Assembly: GCA_041394725.1 (NCBI GenBank)
Contig: JAWKHR010000012.1
Span: forward strand, 81,421-145,420
Length of the DNA stretch: 64,000 nucleotides
Reading direction: 5' to 3'
From: JAWKHR01 sp041394725
GTDB lineage: Bacteria; Acidobacteriota; Vicinamibacteria; Vicinamibacterales; SCN-69-37
Part shown: one piece after another, positions 51,707-60,656 of the stretch
Numbering within the stretch: position 1 is the first letter of the stretch
Layout: each line of letters opens with the position of its first letter
The notes under the pieces: generated by a model
What the model was told of the DNA's origin: nothing
What the model saw: only the letters and a program-made list of their open reading frames with translations
Databases searched by the model: none
Made by a program: the position numbers and the translations under genes

Positions 51707-52737
51707 TCCTGCGCCGCTTCGTGCCGATCGCCGTCGCCTGCGGGACGGTGGTTCTGGCACCGCGCGCCCCGCTCGTGGTGCCGCTCGGCGCCCAGCAGCC
51801 GATGCAGTTCCGCGCCTCGACGTCGGCCGTCGCCGTGGACGTCTCGGTGCAGGACGGCCGCCGCGCGGTGCTGGGCCTCACCGCCGACGACTTCGAGCTG
51901 CTCGACGACGGCGTGCCGCAGCGGATCGCCGCCGCCGCCCTCGAGCACGTGCCGCTCGACGTGACGCTGGTCGTGGACACGAGCGGCAGCCTCGCCGGTC
52001 CGGCGATCGCGCAGTTCAAGCGCGACATCGAGACGATCACGGGGCTGCTCGGCGCCGACGATCGCCTCCGGATGGTGACGTTCGCGACCCGTGCGGCCGA
52101 AGCCTTCGGCTGGCGGCCGGGGTCGGACGCGCCCGACGTCGTGCAGCTCCCGGCCGGCGGCGCCACCGCGCTCTACCAGGCGCTCGCGGCCGTGCTCCTC
52201 CGCCGCCCCGACCCCGGCCGCCGCCAGCTGATCGTCGCGATGAGCGACGGCGTGGACAACGTCAGCCTGCTCGACGCGCCCGACGTCCTCGCGATCGCGA
52301 AGCGTGCCGACGCGCTCATGCACATCGTCCTGCGCAACCGGGCGACGTCCAGCGTGTCCGGCTCGGGAGTGCCGTTCGACATGGGCCAGATCCTGCCGCA
52401 GATCCCCGATCGCTCGTCGCCGCCCACATCGAGCTTCAGCCCCCCGATCGCCAGCCATCGCACGTGGGGCTGGGTGCCGTACCAGGGCGAGGGCCAGACG
52501 AGCGTGCTCCGTGACGCCGCGGAAGTCACGGGCGGACGGCTGCGGACCGTGGCGCCAGCGACCTCGCTCGCCGACGCGTTCAAGACGGCGCTCGACGAGT
52601 TCCGGACGAGCTACGTGCTGTGGTTCACGCCCGAGGGCGTGGCGCCGACCGGCTGGCACACGCTGGAGGTGAAGGTGCGCCAGGGTCGCCACGACGTGCG
52701 CGCCCGCACCGGCTACCAGGCGGGAGGGGCGAAGTGA
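51703..52737 (+). CDS. Secreted VWA protein (VWFA-related), second of operon
   Basis: 344 residues. Signal-like N-terminus (FVPIAVACGTVVLAP). The VWFA-related entry strands (STSAVAVDVSVQDGRRAVLG, DDFELLDDGVPQRIAAAALE) lead to an intact MIDAS, Asp92 in VDTSGSLAGP, then GLLGADDRLRMVTFATRAAE, QLIVAMSDGVDNVSLLDAP and closing strands SYVLWFTPEGVAP, VRARTGYQAGG. It would bind a metal and a protein ligand in the periplasm. The ATG is inside the upstream stop (ATGA) and the stop overlaps the next start (GTGA). It pairs with the preceding TPR protein. Confidence 0.92.
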   Translation: MILRRFVPIAVACGTVVLAPRAPLVVPLGAQQPMQFRASTSAVAVDVSVQDGRRAVLGLTADDFELLDDGVPQRIAAAALEHVPLDVTLVVDTSGSLAGPAIAQFKRDIETITGLLGADDRLRMVTFATRAAEAFGWRPGSDAPDVVQLPAGGATALYQALAAVLLRRPDPGRRQLIVAMSDGVDNVSLLDAPDVLAIAKRADALMHIVLRNRATSSVSGSGVPFDMGQILPQIPDRSSPPTSSFSPPIASHRTWGWVPYQGEGQTSVLRDAAEVTGGRLRTVAPATSLADAFKTALDEFRTSYVLWFTPEGVAPTGWHTLEVKVRQGRHDVRARTGYQAGGAK

Positions 52738-53858
52738 CGCCGCGCCGTCCGGTCGTCGCCGGCGCGATGGTCCTGTGCGTGCTGGCCGCGGCGCCGCCGC
52801 GGGCCGCGCGATCCCAGCAGCTCACGATCTCGCTGTCCGACGCGCTGACCTACTACGAGGCCGGAGAGCGCGACGCGGTCGTGCGCGCGCTGACCGCGGC
52901 GAAGGGCAGCGACACGTTCGCGCTGATCCCGTTCTTCGAGCACGACTCCGAGGCCTGGATCCAGGCCGACGGCCCGGCCGAGGCTGGCCGACGGCGCCTG
53001 CTCGTCGCGACGTTCGCGCTCGAGACCGCCTACGCGGGCCTCGATCACCAGTGGGAGGTCTCGAAGGCGGTCGTGCAATGGGCCTGCGAGATGTGGCGCA
53101 AGTCCGGGCCGCCGACGCCGGCCGAGCACACCTGGACGCTGGCCGCCCTCGCGCTCCTCGAAGCCAACTTCGTGCCGCCATCCCGCGCGACCGGCCTCGC
53201 GAACCCCGACGTACGTGCGCACCTGAAGCACATCACCGAGCGCTTCCCGGATGAACCGCGCGTCTCGCTCGCGCTCGCGCTGCTCAAGGAGTACGAGTTC
53301 TGGACGGGGCACTACCGCCTCCGGGGCGTGAGTGGCGCGCCCATCTTCATCCACAACGACGACGTGGCCGCCACGGTGCTGCCCGCGCTCGACGAGGCGG
53401 CGCGGCAGGCGGCGAATCGGCCCGAGGCGCAGCTCCGGCGCGGGTTCCTGGAATACCGGCTCGGCCGGTCCGAGGCCGCCCTCGCGGATCTCACGGCGGC
53501 CGCGGCGGGCGACGACGACCTGACGCGGACGTACCTCGCGCAGCTCTTCATCGGCTGGGTCCACGAACGCGAGGGCCGCAAGGCCGAGGCCACCGCGTGG
53601 TTCAGGCGGGCGTACGAGACGTTGCCGGCGCTCTCCGCGGCGCTCGCGCTCGGCGTGCGGCTGTACGAGGACGAGGCGGTTGCCGTCGCGAACGGAGACG
53701 TCCACGGTGACGAGCGCGACGAGGCGGACACGCTCGTCGAGGCCGCCCTGCTCGGCGCGGCTGGCCGCACGGATCCCTGGAAGGACTACGGCTACGGCGA
53801 CCTGCGGCGGTGGCCGGCGCTCATCGCCGAGCTGCGGGCGATGGCGGGGGCGTCATGA
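52734..53858 (+). CDS. Secreted TPR-like protein, third of operon
   Basis: 374 residues. Signal peptide VVAGAMVLCVLAAAPPRAAR. The helical body has TPR-like stretches (AQLRRGFLEYRLGRSEAALA, GWVHEREGRKAEATAWFRRA) and the tail DPWKDYGYGDLRRWPALIAE shared with the first gene. The central segment AVVQWACEMWRKSGPPTPAE resembles the first protein's LLVEWACERLRAAPVPDEF, so the two are paralogues. The GTG overlaps the preceding stop (GTGA) and its TGA overlaps the next ATG (ATGA). Function unknown. Confidence 0.87.
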   Translation: MTPRRPVVAGAMVLCVLAAAPPRAARSQQLTISLSDALTYYEAGERDAVVRALTAAKGSDTFALIPFFEHDSEAWIQADGPAEAGRRRLLVATFALETAYAGLDHQWEVSKAVVQWACEMWRKSGPPTPAEHTWTLAALALLEANFVPPSRATGLANPDVRAHLKHITERFPDEPRVSLALALLKEYEFWTGHYRLRGVSGAPIFIHNDDVAATVLPALDEAARQAANRPEAQLRRGFLEYRLGRSEAALADLTAAAAGDDDLTRTYLAQLFIGWVHEREGRKAEATAWFRRAYETLPALSAALALGVRLYEDEAVAVANGDVHGDERDEADTLVEAALLGAAGRTDPWKDYGYGDLRRWPALIAELRAMAGAS

Positions 53859-53942
53859 CGCGCGCCGCTCGCCAGGATGGCGGGGGCGTCATGACGCGCG
53901 CCGCTCGCCAGGGTGGCGGCGTCATGACGCGCGACGATCGCC
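53841..53942 (+). repeat. 36-bp tandem repeat across a stop/start junction
   Basis: Copy 1 (53841-53876) and copy 2 (53877-53912) match exactly through ATGGCGGGGGCGTCATGACG and onward; a partial third copy, three bases shorter, runs to 53942. Each carries GTCATGACGCGCG, so three in-frame ATG codons occur at 53855, 53891 and 53924. Confidence 0.93.
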
Positions 53943-54931
53943 ATCGTGACGGCCGTGCCTTCCCTCAGCCGCGGCGTCCTGGCGGCCGCCTGGCCGGGGT
54001 CGCCGCCCTCGTCGCGACGGCCTGCATCGTCGTCGCGGCTCGGCAGGCGACGCCCCCGCAGGATCCGCAGCGCACGTTCCGGGCGGTCGGTGCGCTCGTC
54101 ACCGTGGACGTCTCCGTGCGCGACGGCAACCGGCTCGTCCGTGGCCTGACGCCGGGCGACTTCCACGTCGAGGACAACGGCGTCGCCCAGACGGTCGAGA
54201 TGCTCGACGTGGAATCGCTGCCGATCGATCTCACGCTGATCGTCGATACCAGCGGCAGCCTGATCACCATGGTGGACGAGGTGCGCCAGTACGTCGCCGA
54301 GGCGGCGTCCGTCCTCCGGGCCGACGACCGCGTGCGCTTGATTACGTTCTCTGGCGAGGTGCGCGACGTCTTCGGCCTCCAGCCGGCGACCGCGCCGCTG
54401 CCGGTCGAGGTCATCGTCGCCGACGGAGCGACCGCGATCTACGACGCCGTGATCGCCGGGCTGATGCGCACGCGGCGCGCCGATCGCCGGCAGGTGCTCG
54501 TCGTCTTCACCGACGGCATCGAGACCAACAGCGCGATGGACGCCGACGCGCTCGAGGCCGTGGCGAAGCGGTCCGACTCCGTGCTGCACGTGCTGCTGGT
54601 GAAGGACGTGATGACCAGCCGGCTCGAGATGCCCAACTACTACCAGGACACCCGCCGGTACTGGCTCAGCCGGGCGGTCCCCGACCCGCTGGCGTTCGGC
54701 CGGGCCGCGGCCGCGACCGGCGGCTGGATGCAGGAGGTGGCGGTCCGGCCGGACCTGCCCAAGGCGCTGCGGCTCACGCTCGAGGACTTCCGGACGAGCT
54801 ACGTGCTGCGCTACCGGCCCGTCGGCGTGGCGCAGGAGGGCTGGCACCGGATCGACGTCGCGGTCACGGGCGGCCACACCGTGCGCGCGCGCTCCGGGTA
54901 CTTCTGGGGCGCGCTCAATCCGAAGCGCTGA
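53855..54931 (+). CDS. Secreted VWA protein (VWFA-related), fourth of operon
   Basis: 358 residues from the ATG overlapping the upstream stop. Starts at 53891 and 53924 are equally in frame. The signal anchor is LAGVAALVATACIVVAA. The domain contains ALVTVDVSVRDGNRLVRGLT, GDFHVEDNGVAQTVEMLDVE, MIDAS at Asp131 in VDTSGSLITM, VLRADDRVRLITFSGEV, QVLVVFTDGIETNSAMDAD and closing SYVLRYRPVGVAQ, VRARSGYFWG. It is a paralogue of the second gene, so the operon is a duplicated TPR-VWA pair. Its N-terminus has grown by the 36-bp tandem repeat. Confidence 0.9.
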   Translation: MTRAARQDGGGVMTRAARQGGGVMTRDDRHRDGRAFPQPRRPGGRLAGVAALVATACIVVAARQATPPQDPQRTFRAVGALVTVDVSVRDGNRLVRGLTPGDFHVEDNGVAQTVEMLDVESLPIDLTLIVDTSGSLITMVDEVRQYVAEAASVLRADDRVRLITFSGEVRDVFGLQPATAPLPVEVIVADGATAIYDAVIAGLMRTRRADRRQVLVVFTDGIETNSAMDADALEAVAKRSDSVLHVLLVKDVMTSRLEMPNYYQDTRRYWLSRAVPDPLAFGRAAAATGGWMQEVAVRPDLPKALRLTLEDFRTSYVLRYRPVGVAQEGWHRIDVAVTGGHTVRARSGYFWGALNPKR

Positions 54932-55002
54932 CCCGGGCGGCCGCGCGTCGTGGCGACACGCCGGATCGCGGGTTCGCCTATACTCGACGGCTCGGCGTCC
55001 CG

Positions 55003-56373
55003 TTGGCGGCGCCTACCGGTGACGACTCCACGTCCGTGACGCCCACCTCGAATCCCGAAGACGCTGGCCCCGTGCCGGACAGCGCTCTCGCCCTCCTGCG
55101 CGAGCGCGACTTCCTCGTGTACCTCGTGACCCGCACGCTCGGCGTGCTCGGGACCGTGGCGCAGAGCGTGACGATGGGCTGGCAGGTCTACGACCTGGCG
55201 CGGGCCGATCGCGGCGTCGCCGAGTCCGCGCTGTTCGTCGGGTTGCTCGGGCTGGCGACGTTCCTGCCGCTCTTCTTCCTGGCCCTGCCCGCGGGCGTCG
55301 TGGCCGACCGGTACCCGCGCAAGACCGTGCTCAGCCTCTGCTTCGCGGGCGAGGCGGCGTGCGCCCTGGCGCTGGTGTGGACCGCCGCCGCCGGTGCGCT
55401 CACGGTCGGCGGCCTGCTGGGCATCGCCGTGCTCTTCGGGGCCGCGCGCGCCTTCCGGGCGCCGGCCGGCGTCGCGCTCGCGCCGATGCTCGTGCCGCGC
55501 CCGCTGCTGCCGCGGGCCATCGCCTGGAATTCGCTCGCGTTCCAGCTCGGCACGATCAGCGGACCGGCACTCGCGGGATTCATCGTCGGCCGCTGGTCCT
55601 CGACGCACGCCTACGCGGTCTCGCTGGTGCTCTACCTCGTGCCCATTGCCGGCCTCGCGTTCGTCCGCCGCTCCACGCGGCCCGCGCCGCACGTGGGCTC
55701 GAGCCTCGATCGCGTGAAGGAAGGGCTGGCCTACATCTGGACCGAGCGGGTCGTGCTCGGCGCGATCTCGCTCGATCTGTTTGCCGTGCTCCTCGGCGGG
55801 ACGACCGCGCTGCTTCCGGTCTTCGCGCGCGACATCCTCCACGTCGGGCCCGAGGGCTTCGGGCTGCTGCGCTCGGCGCCGGCCGCCGGTGCGGCGGTCG
55901 TGGCGCTCTTCCTCGCCAGTCACCCCGTCCGGCGGCGCGCGGGCATGGCCATGTTCACCGGCGTCGCGATCTACGGCGCCGCGACGCTGGTGTTCGGCCT
56001 GTCCGGGTCGTTCTGGCTGTCGCTCGGCGCGCTGGCGACGCTCGGCGGGGCCGACATGGTCTCCGTGTACGTCCGGCAGACGCTCATCCAGGTCGCCACG
56101 CCGGACGCGATGCGGGGACGCGTGGCGTCTGTCTCGTTCCTGTTCATCGGCGCGTCCAACGAGCTGGGCGAATTCGAGAGCGGCGTGACGGCGCGGCTGC
56201 TCGGGCCGGTGCTCGCGGCGGTCGCGGGCGGCGTGGCCTCGCTCGCGGTGACGGGGCTCTGGGCGCGGCTGTTTCCGCAAGGTGCGTGGCCCGGCTCGCC
56301 TGGAGCGGATCGATCCTCGATCAGGCGGCCCGCGGCACCCGGCCGCGCGCGGCCCACCACAGGGCGGTCATAA
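55003..56373 (+). CDS. MFS transporter (EntS/MFS_3-like)
   Basis: About 456 residues with roughly twelve membrane segments. MFS landmarks include LGTVAQSVTMGWQVYDLARA, the A-like motif AGVVADRYPRKTVLSLCF between helices 2 and 3, and AAGAAVVALFLASH. It resembles proton-driven exporters such as EntS. The TTG at 55003 is 19 nt after TATACT (54979-54984); an in-frame GTG at 55036 is an alternative. The last 53 bp overlap the tail of the convergent membrane gene, and the C-terminal 25 residues look unlike the family, so the true stop could differ. Confidence 0.85.
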   Translation: MAAPTGDDSTSVTPTSNPEDAGPVPDSALALLRERDFLVYLVTRTLGVLGTVAQSVTMGWQVYDLARADRGVAESALFVGLLGLATFLPLFFLALPAGVVADRYPRKTVLSLCFAGEAACALALVWTAAAGALTVGGLLGIAVLFGAARAFRAPAGVALAPMLVPRPLLPRAIAWNSLAFQLGTISGPALAGFIVGRWSSTHAYAVSLVLYLVPIAGLAFVRRSTRPAPHVGSSLDRVKEGLAYIWTERVVLGAISLDLFAVLLGGTTALLPVFARDILHVGPEGFGLLRSAPAAGAAVVALFLASHPVRRRAGMAMFTGVAIYGAATLVFGLSGSFWLSLGALATLGGADMVSVYVRQTLIQVATPDAMRGRVASVSFLFIGASNELGEFESGVTARLLGPVLAAVAGGVASLAVTGLWARLFPQGAWPGSPGADRSSIRRPAAPGRARPTTGRS

Positions 56374-57770
56374 CGACGACCAGCGCCGCCGGCACTGCCG
56401 TCACGATGCCGCCGTCACCCGTCCAGAGTGACGGCAGCAGGCGCGCCCAGAGCGGGCCGACGACCGGCACGTGCTGCAGCGCCAGGTTCTGTCCCAGTTC
56501 CTCGGGCCACAGCAGCCGCGGGTCGTTCCACACGACCGCGACGATGGCGGCCTGGAAGACGACGAGGACCAGCGCGCAGGCGCACCGCCCGGCGATCGAG
56601 CGATCGCGACGGGGATCGCGGCGAGTGGCACCAGGCGGCACCAGGTACCGCGCCGCCGGCGAGAACCCCGCGCCCCAGACGTTGAACGCCGCCATGGGCA
56701 GGTAGAGCAGCGCCGCCACCGCGACCAGCCACCGCGACGCCCGCCACGTGAGCGCCACCGCGGCCGGCACCAGCAGGTAGACGGGCGCGTACGCGAGGAG
56801 CCCGCGCTCGCGGTCCAGCACCAGGCCGAGACCGCCGCGCAGCGTGCCCGAGACGGTGAACGGGAAGTCCGTCTGCAGTTGCGGTCCGGCGGGCGATCCC
56901 CAGGCCAGGAAGGTGAACGCGTGCAGCGCGAGCTGCGGCACGACGGCGGCCGCGATGAGCGCGAGCACGAGGCCGCGTCCCCGCGTCGCGATCCACGGGC
57001 GCAAGTGCGCGAACACCAGCAGCGCGAGCCCGATCTCGAGCGGCGAGTACTTCCGGTGCAGCCACGGCAGGCACCCGACCGCGAGCATCAGGCCGAGCAC
57101 GCGTGCGGGCGTCAGTCGCGACGCCGGGACCGAGAGCAGCCAGACGACCCCGCACATCACGACGGCCGCGAGCGTCTCGGGAACACCAGAACCCGTGCGA
57201 GAGGATCGGCGGCGATGTGGCTGCGTCGGCGCCGCCACCGCCGCCGCGCGGCCTGGCGGCACTGGTGCCGCAGCCCGCCGTAGACGAGCTGACGCGCCCC
57301 ACGCGGTGAGCCCGATCAGGCCGAGGCTCACGATGGAGTACGCGAACAGGTCATGCTCGCCGGATGCGCCGGAGCGCGGTGTCCGGCATCAGGAGCGACC
57401 CGCGCGTCGCCATCCAGTAGAGCGGCGCCAGGATCACCGGGACGCCGACGTCGTGCGTCGTCCACACCGCGCCCGACCGGGTGGCGCGCGCGTGGGGGCC
57501 GGCCTCGAGGTCGTCCGCGCCGAACCAGCGCGCGTCGCCATTCGCGTAGTTGTTCCCGACGTCGAGGTCCCCGTCGGCGACGAGGCTCTCGGCGACGATG
57601 AGGTAGTGCGGCTCGTCGCCCGAGTCGGAGAACTTGCCGTGCGTGGTCAGCGACCAGATCACCAGCACGACGGCCAGCGGCACCAGCCGCGAGCGCCGGC
57701 GATCGATCGCGGCGCGCGCCAGGCGGCCGCCGCTCCGGAGCGGATCGGGGATTTGTGGCCCGGTCGTCAT
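56321..57770 (-). pseudogene. Polytopic membrane protein (glycosyltransferase-C-like), frameshifted
   Basis: Two clean pieces are separated by frame breaks. Piece 1 (57770 to 57351) begins MTTGPQIPDP and has LVPLAVVLVIWSLTTHGKF followed by SDSGDEPHYLIVAESLVADG, the acidic first-loop motif of GT-C mannosyltransferase-like proteins. Piece 2 (to 56321) has helices VVMCGVVWLLSVPAS, KYSPLEIGLALLVFAHLRP and LLAYAPVYLLVPAAVAL. Breaks lie near 57365 (RSGASGEHDLFAYSIV in the other frame) and 57180-57290. The ATG at 57770 is 5 nt from its probable transcription start. Either decayed or affected by sequence errors. Confidence 0.7.
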
Positions 57771-57778
57771 CGGTCGGC

Positions 57779-57789
57779 CCTATGATAGG
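57779..57789. promoter_or_regulatory. Symmetric -10 dyad CCTATGATAGG between divergent genes
   Basis: An 11-bp perfect dyad gives TATGAT on the plus strand (57781-57786) and TATCAT on the minus strand. It would start plus-strand RNA about 40 nt before the secreted-protein ATG and near-leaderless minus-strand RNA for the membrane gene at 57770. Confidence 0.5.
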
Positions 57790-57832
57790 CGCCAGCTTCC
57801 CGGCCCGGATCCCGGAGACTCAGGAGGACCAG

Positions 57833-58297
57833 ATGAGATACAGGCTCGCAGCGTCGGTGCTGGCAGTGGCGGTCGTGTTCGCGGGACTCGGCCGCCGCGT
57901 CGAGACGGCCTCGCTCCCGGCGATCCAGGGCGTGGTGTCGGGCGTGGAACTCTGTCCCCAGTTCCTCTGCGGCTCGGCCATCTTCATCGGCATCTTCAAC
58001 GGCCAGGTCGGCTTCAACCCGAACGCGTACGGGCTGATGGTGGTGCAGGTCAACCACGATCCGCTGCCCGATCCGTTCGCCTCGGCGGCCATCACCGGCG
58101 GCACGTGGGATCTCTACGTCGGCCTGCGGCACGTCTCCGGCGGCGTCGGCGGCTCGCTGACGAACAACGGCAACGAGACGTTCACGGTGGACACGACCCT
58201 GCCGATCGCATCCGGCGGGCGCGGATCGATCAACTTCCTGGGCCTGCTCGATCACAACGTGTTCCCGCCGACGATCGCCGGCGCCATCACGCAGTAG
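57833..58297 (+). CDS. Small secreted protein of unknown function
   Basis: 154 residues with a signal peptide (RLAASVLAVAVVFAGLG). The mature part is beta-rich and Gly/Asn-rich, with a Cys pair in ELCPQFLCG that could form a disulfide. Segments such as GGTWDLYVGLRHVSGGVGG and NETFTVDTTLPIASG suggest a small beta-sandwich. No family recognised. AGGAGG lies 5 nt before the ATG at 57833 and fixes the start. It is divergent from the frameshifted membrane protein. Confidence 0.7.
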   Translation: MRYRLAASVLAVAVVFAGLGRRVETASLPAIQGVVSGVELCPQFLCGSAIFIGIFNGQVGFNPNAYGLMVVQVNHDPLPDPFASAAITGGTWDLYVGLRHVSGGVGGSLTNNGNETFTVDTTLPIASGGRGSINFLGLLDHNVFPPTIAGAITQ

Positions 58298-58342
58298 GGC
58301 GGGCGTCCGCGGCGGCCCGCGAGAGGACCGCGGGCACGGGCG

Positions 58343-58765
58343 TCAGGACCACGCGACCTGGTACAGCATCAGGTAGACGACGACGCCCGTCACCGAGACG
58401 AAGAGCCAGAGCGGCAGCGTCCACCTGGCGATCCGCCGGTGACGGGCGTCGTCGCGCCGGAGCCCGCGCCGGAGCGTGACGATGGCGAGCGGCAGCACGA
58501 CGGCGGCCAGCACGACGTGCGGGATCAGGATGGCGAAGTAGATCGTTCGCGCGATCCCGGTCCCCGGGAACGGCTTCGACCCCGCCTGCGCGTGGTAGAC
58601 GACGTAGGACGTCAGGAACAGCGCCGACGTGACGAACGCCGAGATCATCAGCCGCCGGTGCGCCTGGATGCGCCGCGCCCGGATCTGCACCCACGCCGCG
58701 ACGAGCAGCACGGCCGAGATCGCGTTGAGCGTGGCGTTGAGCGCGGGCAGATCGGTGACGGACAT
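58343..58765 (-). CDS. DUF420 membrane protein (CtaM/YozB-like)
   Basis: 140 residues with four hydrophobic helices: LNAISAVLLVAAWVQIRAR, LMISAFVTSALFLTSYVVYH, IYFAILIPHVVLAAVVLPLA and WTLPLWLFVSVTGVVVYLML. This is the DUF420 pattern, including HRRLMISAF, YHAQAG, PHVVLA and HRRIARWT with conserved His residues. Bacillus YozB (CtaM) of this family is needed for assembly or activity of a heme-copper oxidase. It is the last gene of the heme A operon, 31 bp after ctaB. Confidence 0.9.
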   Translation of the reverse strand: MSVTDLPALNATLNAISAVLLVAAWVQIRARRIQAHRRLMISAFVTSALFLTSYVVYHAQAGSKPFPGTGIARTIYFAILIPHVVLAAVVLPLAIVTLRRGLRRDDARHRRIARWTLPLWLFVSVTGVVVYLMLYQVAWS

Positions 58766-58796
58766 CGGCGACCTCGGGGCGCGGCGGCGGGCGCGG

Positions 58797-59681
58797 TCAG
58801 CGCCCGAACGCCATCAGCAGCCAGAGCAGCGGCAGGTAGGTGATCGTCGCGAGGAACAGCCCGCGCGCGTGCTCGCGGGATCGGTCGAGCGCGAACCGCA
58901 CCGCGACGACGAGCTGGAGCACGCCGATGACGAGCGCGCCCATCGCGTAGACCCGGTTCGACAGGCCCAGCAGGAACGGCAGTTCACTCATCGGGATCAC
59001 GGTCGCGGCCCACAGCACGGCCTGGCGGCCGGTGAGCGCGCCGTGCTTGTCCACGACGGGCAGCATCGGCAGGCCCGCGCGCGCGTAGTCCTCGCGGAAC
59101 ATCCAGGCGATGGCCAGGAAGTGCGGGAGCTGCCAGATGAACATGATCAGGAACAGCGCCCACGGCTCGGGCGAGGCAATCGAGCCGCGCGCGGCGGCCC
59201 ACCCGATGACCGGTGGCAGCGCGCCCGGCACGGCGCCGACGACGGTCGCGAGCGACGTATGGCGCTTGAGCGGCGTGTAGACGAGGACGTAGGAGACCAG
59301 CGTCACCGCCGCGACCAGCGTCGGGAGCCAGCCGGCCGTCAGCGCCAGCAGCGCGAAGCCGGCGAGGGCCAGGCCGATGCCGATCGCGCTGCCCTCGGCG
59401 ACGCCCATGCGTCCGCCGGGGATCGGGCGGCGGCGCGTGCGGTGCATCAGCCGGTCGATCTCGCGCTCGGAGACCTGGTTCATCGCGGCCGCGCCCGAGG
59501 CCACGAGCGCCGTGCCGACGCAGGCCAGCAGGAGCTGGATCGGATCCACGCCGGACGACGATCCCAGCCAGTAGCCGCCGGCCGTCGTGAAGACGACGAG
59601 CGCGTTCAGGCGGACCTTGGTCAGGATCAGCAGGTCGCTGAACTTCGTGTGTTCGCGGGGCAGGGCGACGGCTTCGCTCAT
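58797..59681 (-). CDS. ctaB: Protoheme IX farnesyltransferase (heme O synthase)
   Basis: 294 residues, a UbiA-family prenyltransferase with nine or so membrane helices. The first Asp-rich-type motif is NQVSEREIDRLMHRTRRRP, and the second region holds YTPLKRHTSLATVVGAVPGA and FIWQLPHFLAIAW. It adds a farnesyl group to protoheme to give heme O, needed for heme-copper oxidases. The ATG overlaps the ctaA stop by 4 nt (ATGA). Cytoplasmic-membrane location. Confidence 0.96.
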   Translation of the reverse strand: MSEAVALPREHTKFSDLLILTKVRLNALVVFTTAGGYWLGSSSGVDPIQLLLACVGTALVASGAAAMNQVSEREIDRLMHRTRRRPIPGGRMGVAEGSAIGIGLALAGFALLALTAGWLPTLVAAVTLVSYVLVYTPLKRHTSLATVVGAVPGALPPVIGWAAARGSIASPEPWALFLIMFIWQLPHFLAIAWMFREDYARAGLPMLPVVDKHGALTGRQAVLWAATVIPMSELPFLLGLSNRVYAMGALVIGVLQLVVAVRFALDRSREHARGLFLATITYLPLLWLLMAFGR

Positions 59682-60652
59682 GTGGTCCGCCAGGCCGAGG
59701 CCGCCGCGTCGGCGCCGGACAGCGCGGGCCGCGCCGCGGGCACGGGCGCGTCCGCGAACCGCGCGCGGAACGCGCGCAGCGTGATGACGAGCGAGGTGAC
59801 CAGCACGCTCGCGCCCGTCGCCACGTGCAGCGTGTTGATGATCGGCTGCTTGCCCGAGAGCACGACCAGCGCCCCGAGCGAGACCTGCGTCGCGATGAGC
59901 GTGATGAGCAGCCACGCCGGGCGGGTGAACTCGGGACGACCGCCGTGCCGCCGCCAGATGTCGGCCACGTTCGCCAGCGCGACGATCGTCACGACGAGCG
60001 CGCCCATCCGGTGCGCGAAGTGGATCGTGATCGGCCACGTCCACATCGGCGGCAGCACGCGGCCGTAGGACCACGGGAAGTCCGGGATCGCGAGGCCGGC
60101 GCCGGTGTGGCGCATGGTCGCGCCGAGCAGGATCTGGACGTAGACGAGCGCGGTCAGCGTCACCATCCGCCGGCGCAGCCGGGCATCGTCGACGGGCGCG
60201 GCGGCCGGCGTGCGCCAGCTCCGCGAGGTGAAGAGCGCGATCGCGACCGTGAGGCAGAAGAACAGCTGCGCGAGGCCCGCGTGGCTGATTGACACGGCGT
60301 CTGGCAGCAGGAAGAGCACCGTGATGCCGCCGAGCGTGCCCTGCAGGATCACCGCGCCGAGCGCGACCAGCCCGAGCCGCTTCATCCACCGGCGCGGGTC
60401 CACCTTCCAGAGGAACACGACGAGGCCGATCGTCAGCAGCCCGACGCCGGAGGCGATCAGGCGATGGCCGTGCTCGTAGAAGATCCCGCCGACCATCTTG
60501 TTCAGCGGGAACAGGAACATGTTGTAGCCGTAGGTATTCGGCCAGTCGGGCACGGACAGGCCCGACTGCGTGCTGGTCACCATCGCGCCCGCCGTGACGA
60601 GCAGCAGGGTGGCCGCGGCCAGGAGCTTCGCGTAGCGGTGGAGCCAGGCCAT
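59678..60652 (-). CDS. ctaA: Heme A synthase (COX15/CtaA)
   Basis: 324 residues with eight membrane helices in two four-helix halves. Conserved residues are in GAMVTSTQSGLSVPDWPNTY, the His of FYEHGHRLIASGVG, and the C-terminal half MRHTGAGLAIPDFPWSYGRV and IHFAHRMGALVV. It oxidises the heme O C8 methyl to the formyl group of heme A. It starts 4 bp after the cupredoxin-like gene and overlaps ctaB by 4 nt. Confidence 0.95.
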   Translation of the reverse strand: MAWLHRYAKLLAAATLLLVTAGAMVTSTQSGLSVPDWPNTYGYNMFLFPLNKMVGGIFYEHGHRLIASGVGLLTIGLVVFLWKVDPRRWMKRLGLVALGAVILQGTLGGITVLFLLPDAVSISHAGLAQLFFCLTVAIALFTSRSWRTPAAAPVDDARLRRRMVTLTALVYVQILLGATMRHTGAGLAIPDFPWSYGRVLPPMWTWPITIHFAHRMGALVVTIVALANVADIWRRHGGRPEFTRPAWLLITLIATQVSLGALVVLSGKQPIINTLHVATGASVLVTSLVITLRAFRARFADAPVPAARPALSGADAAASAWRTT

Positions 60653-60656
60653 CGGC

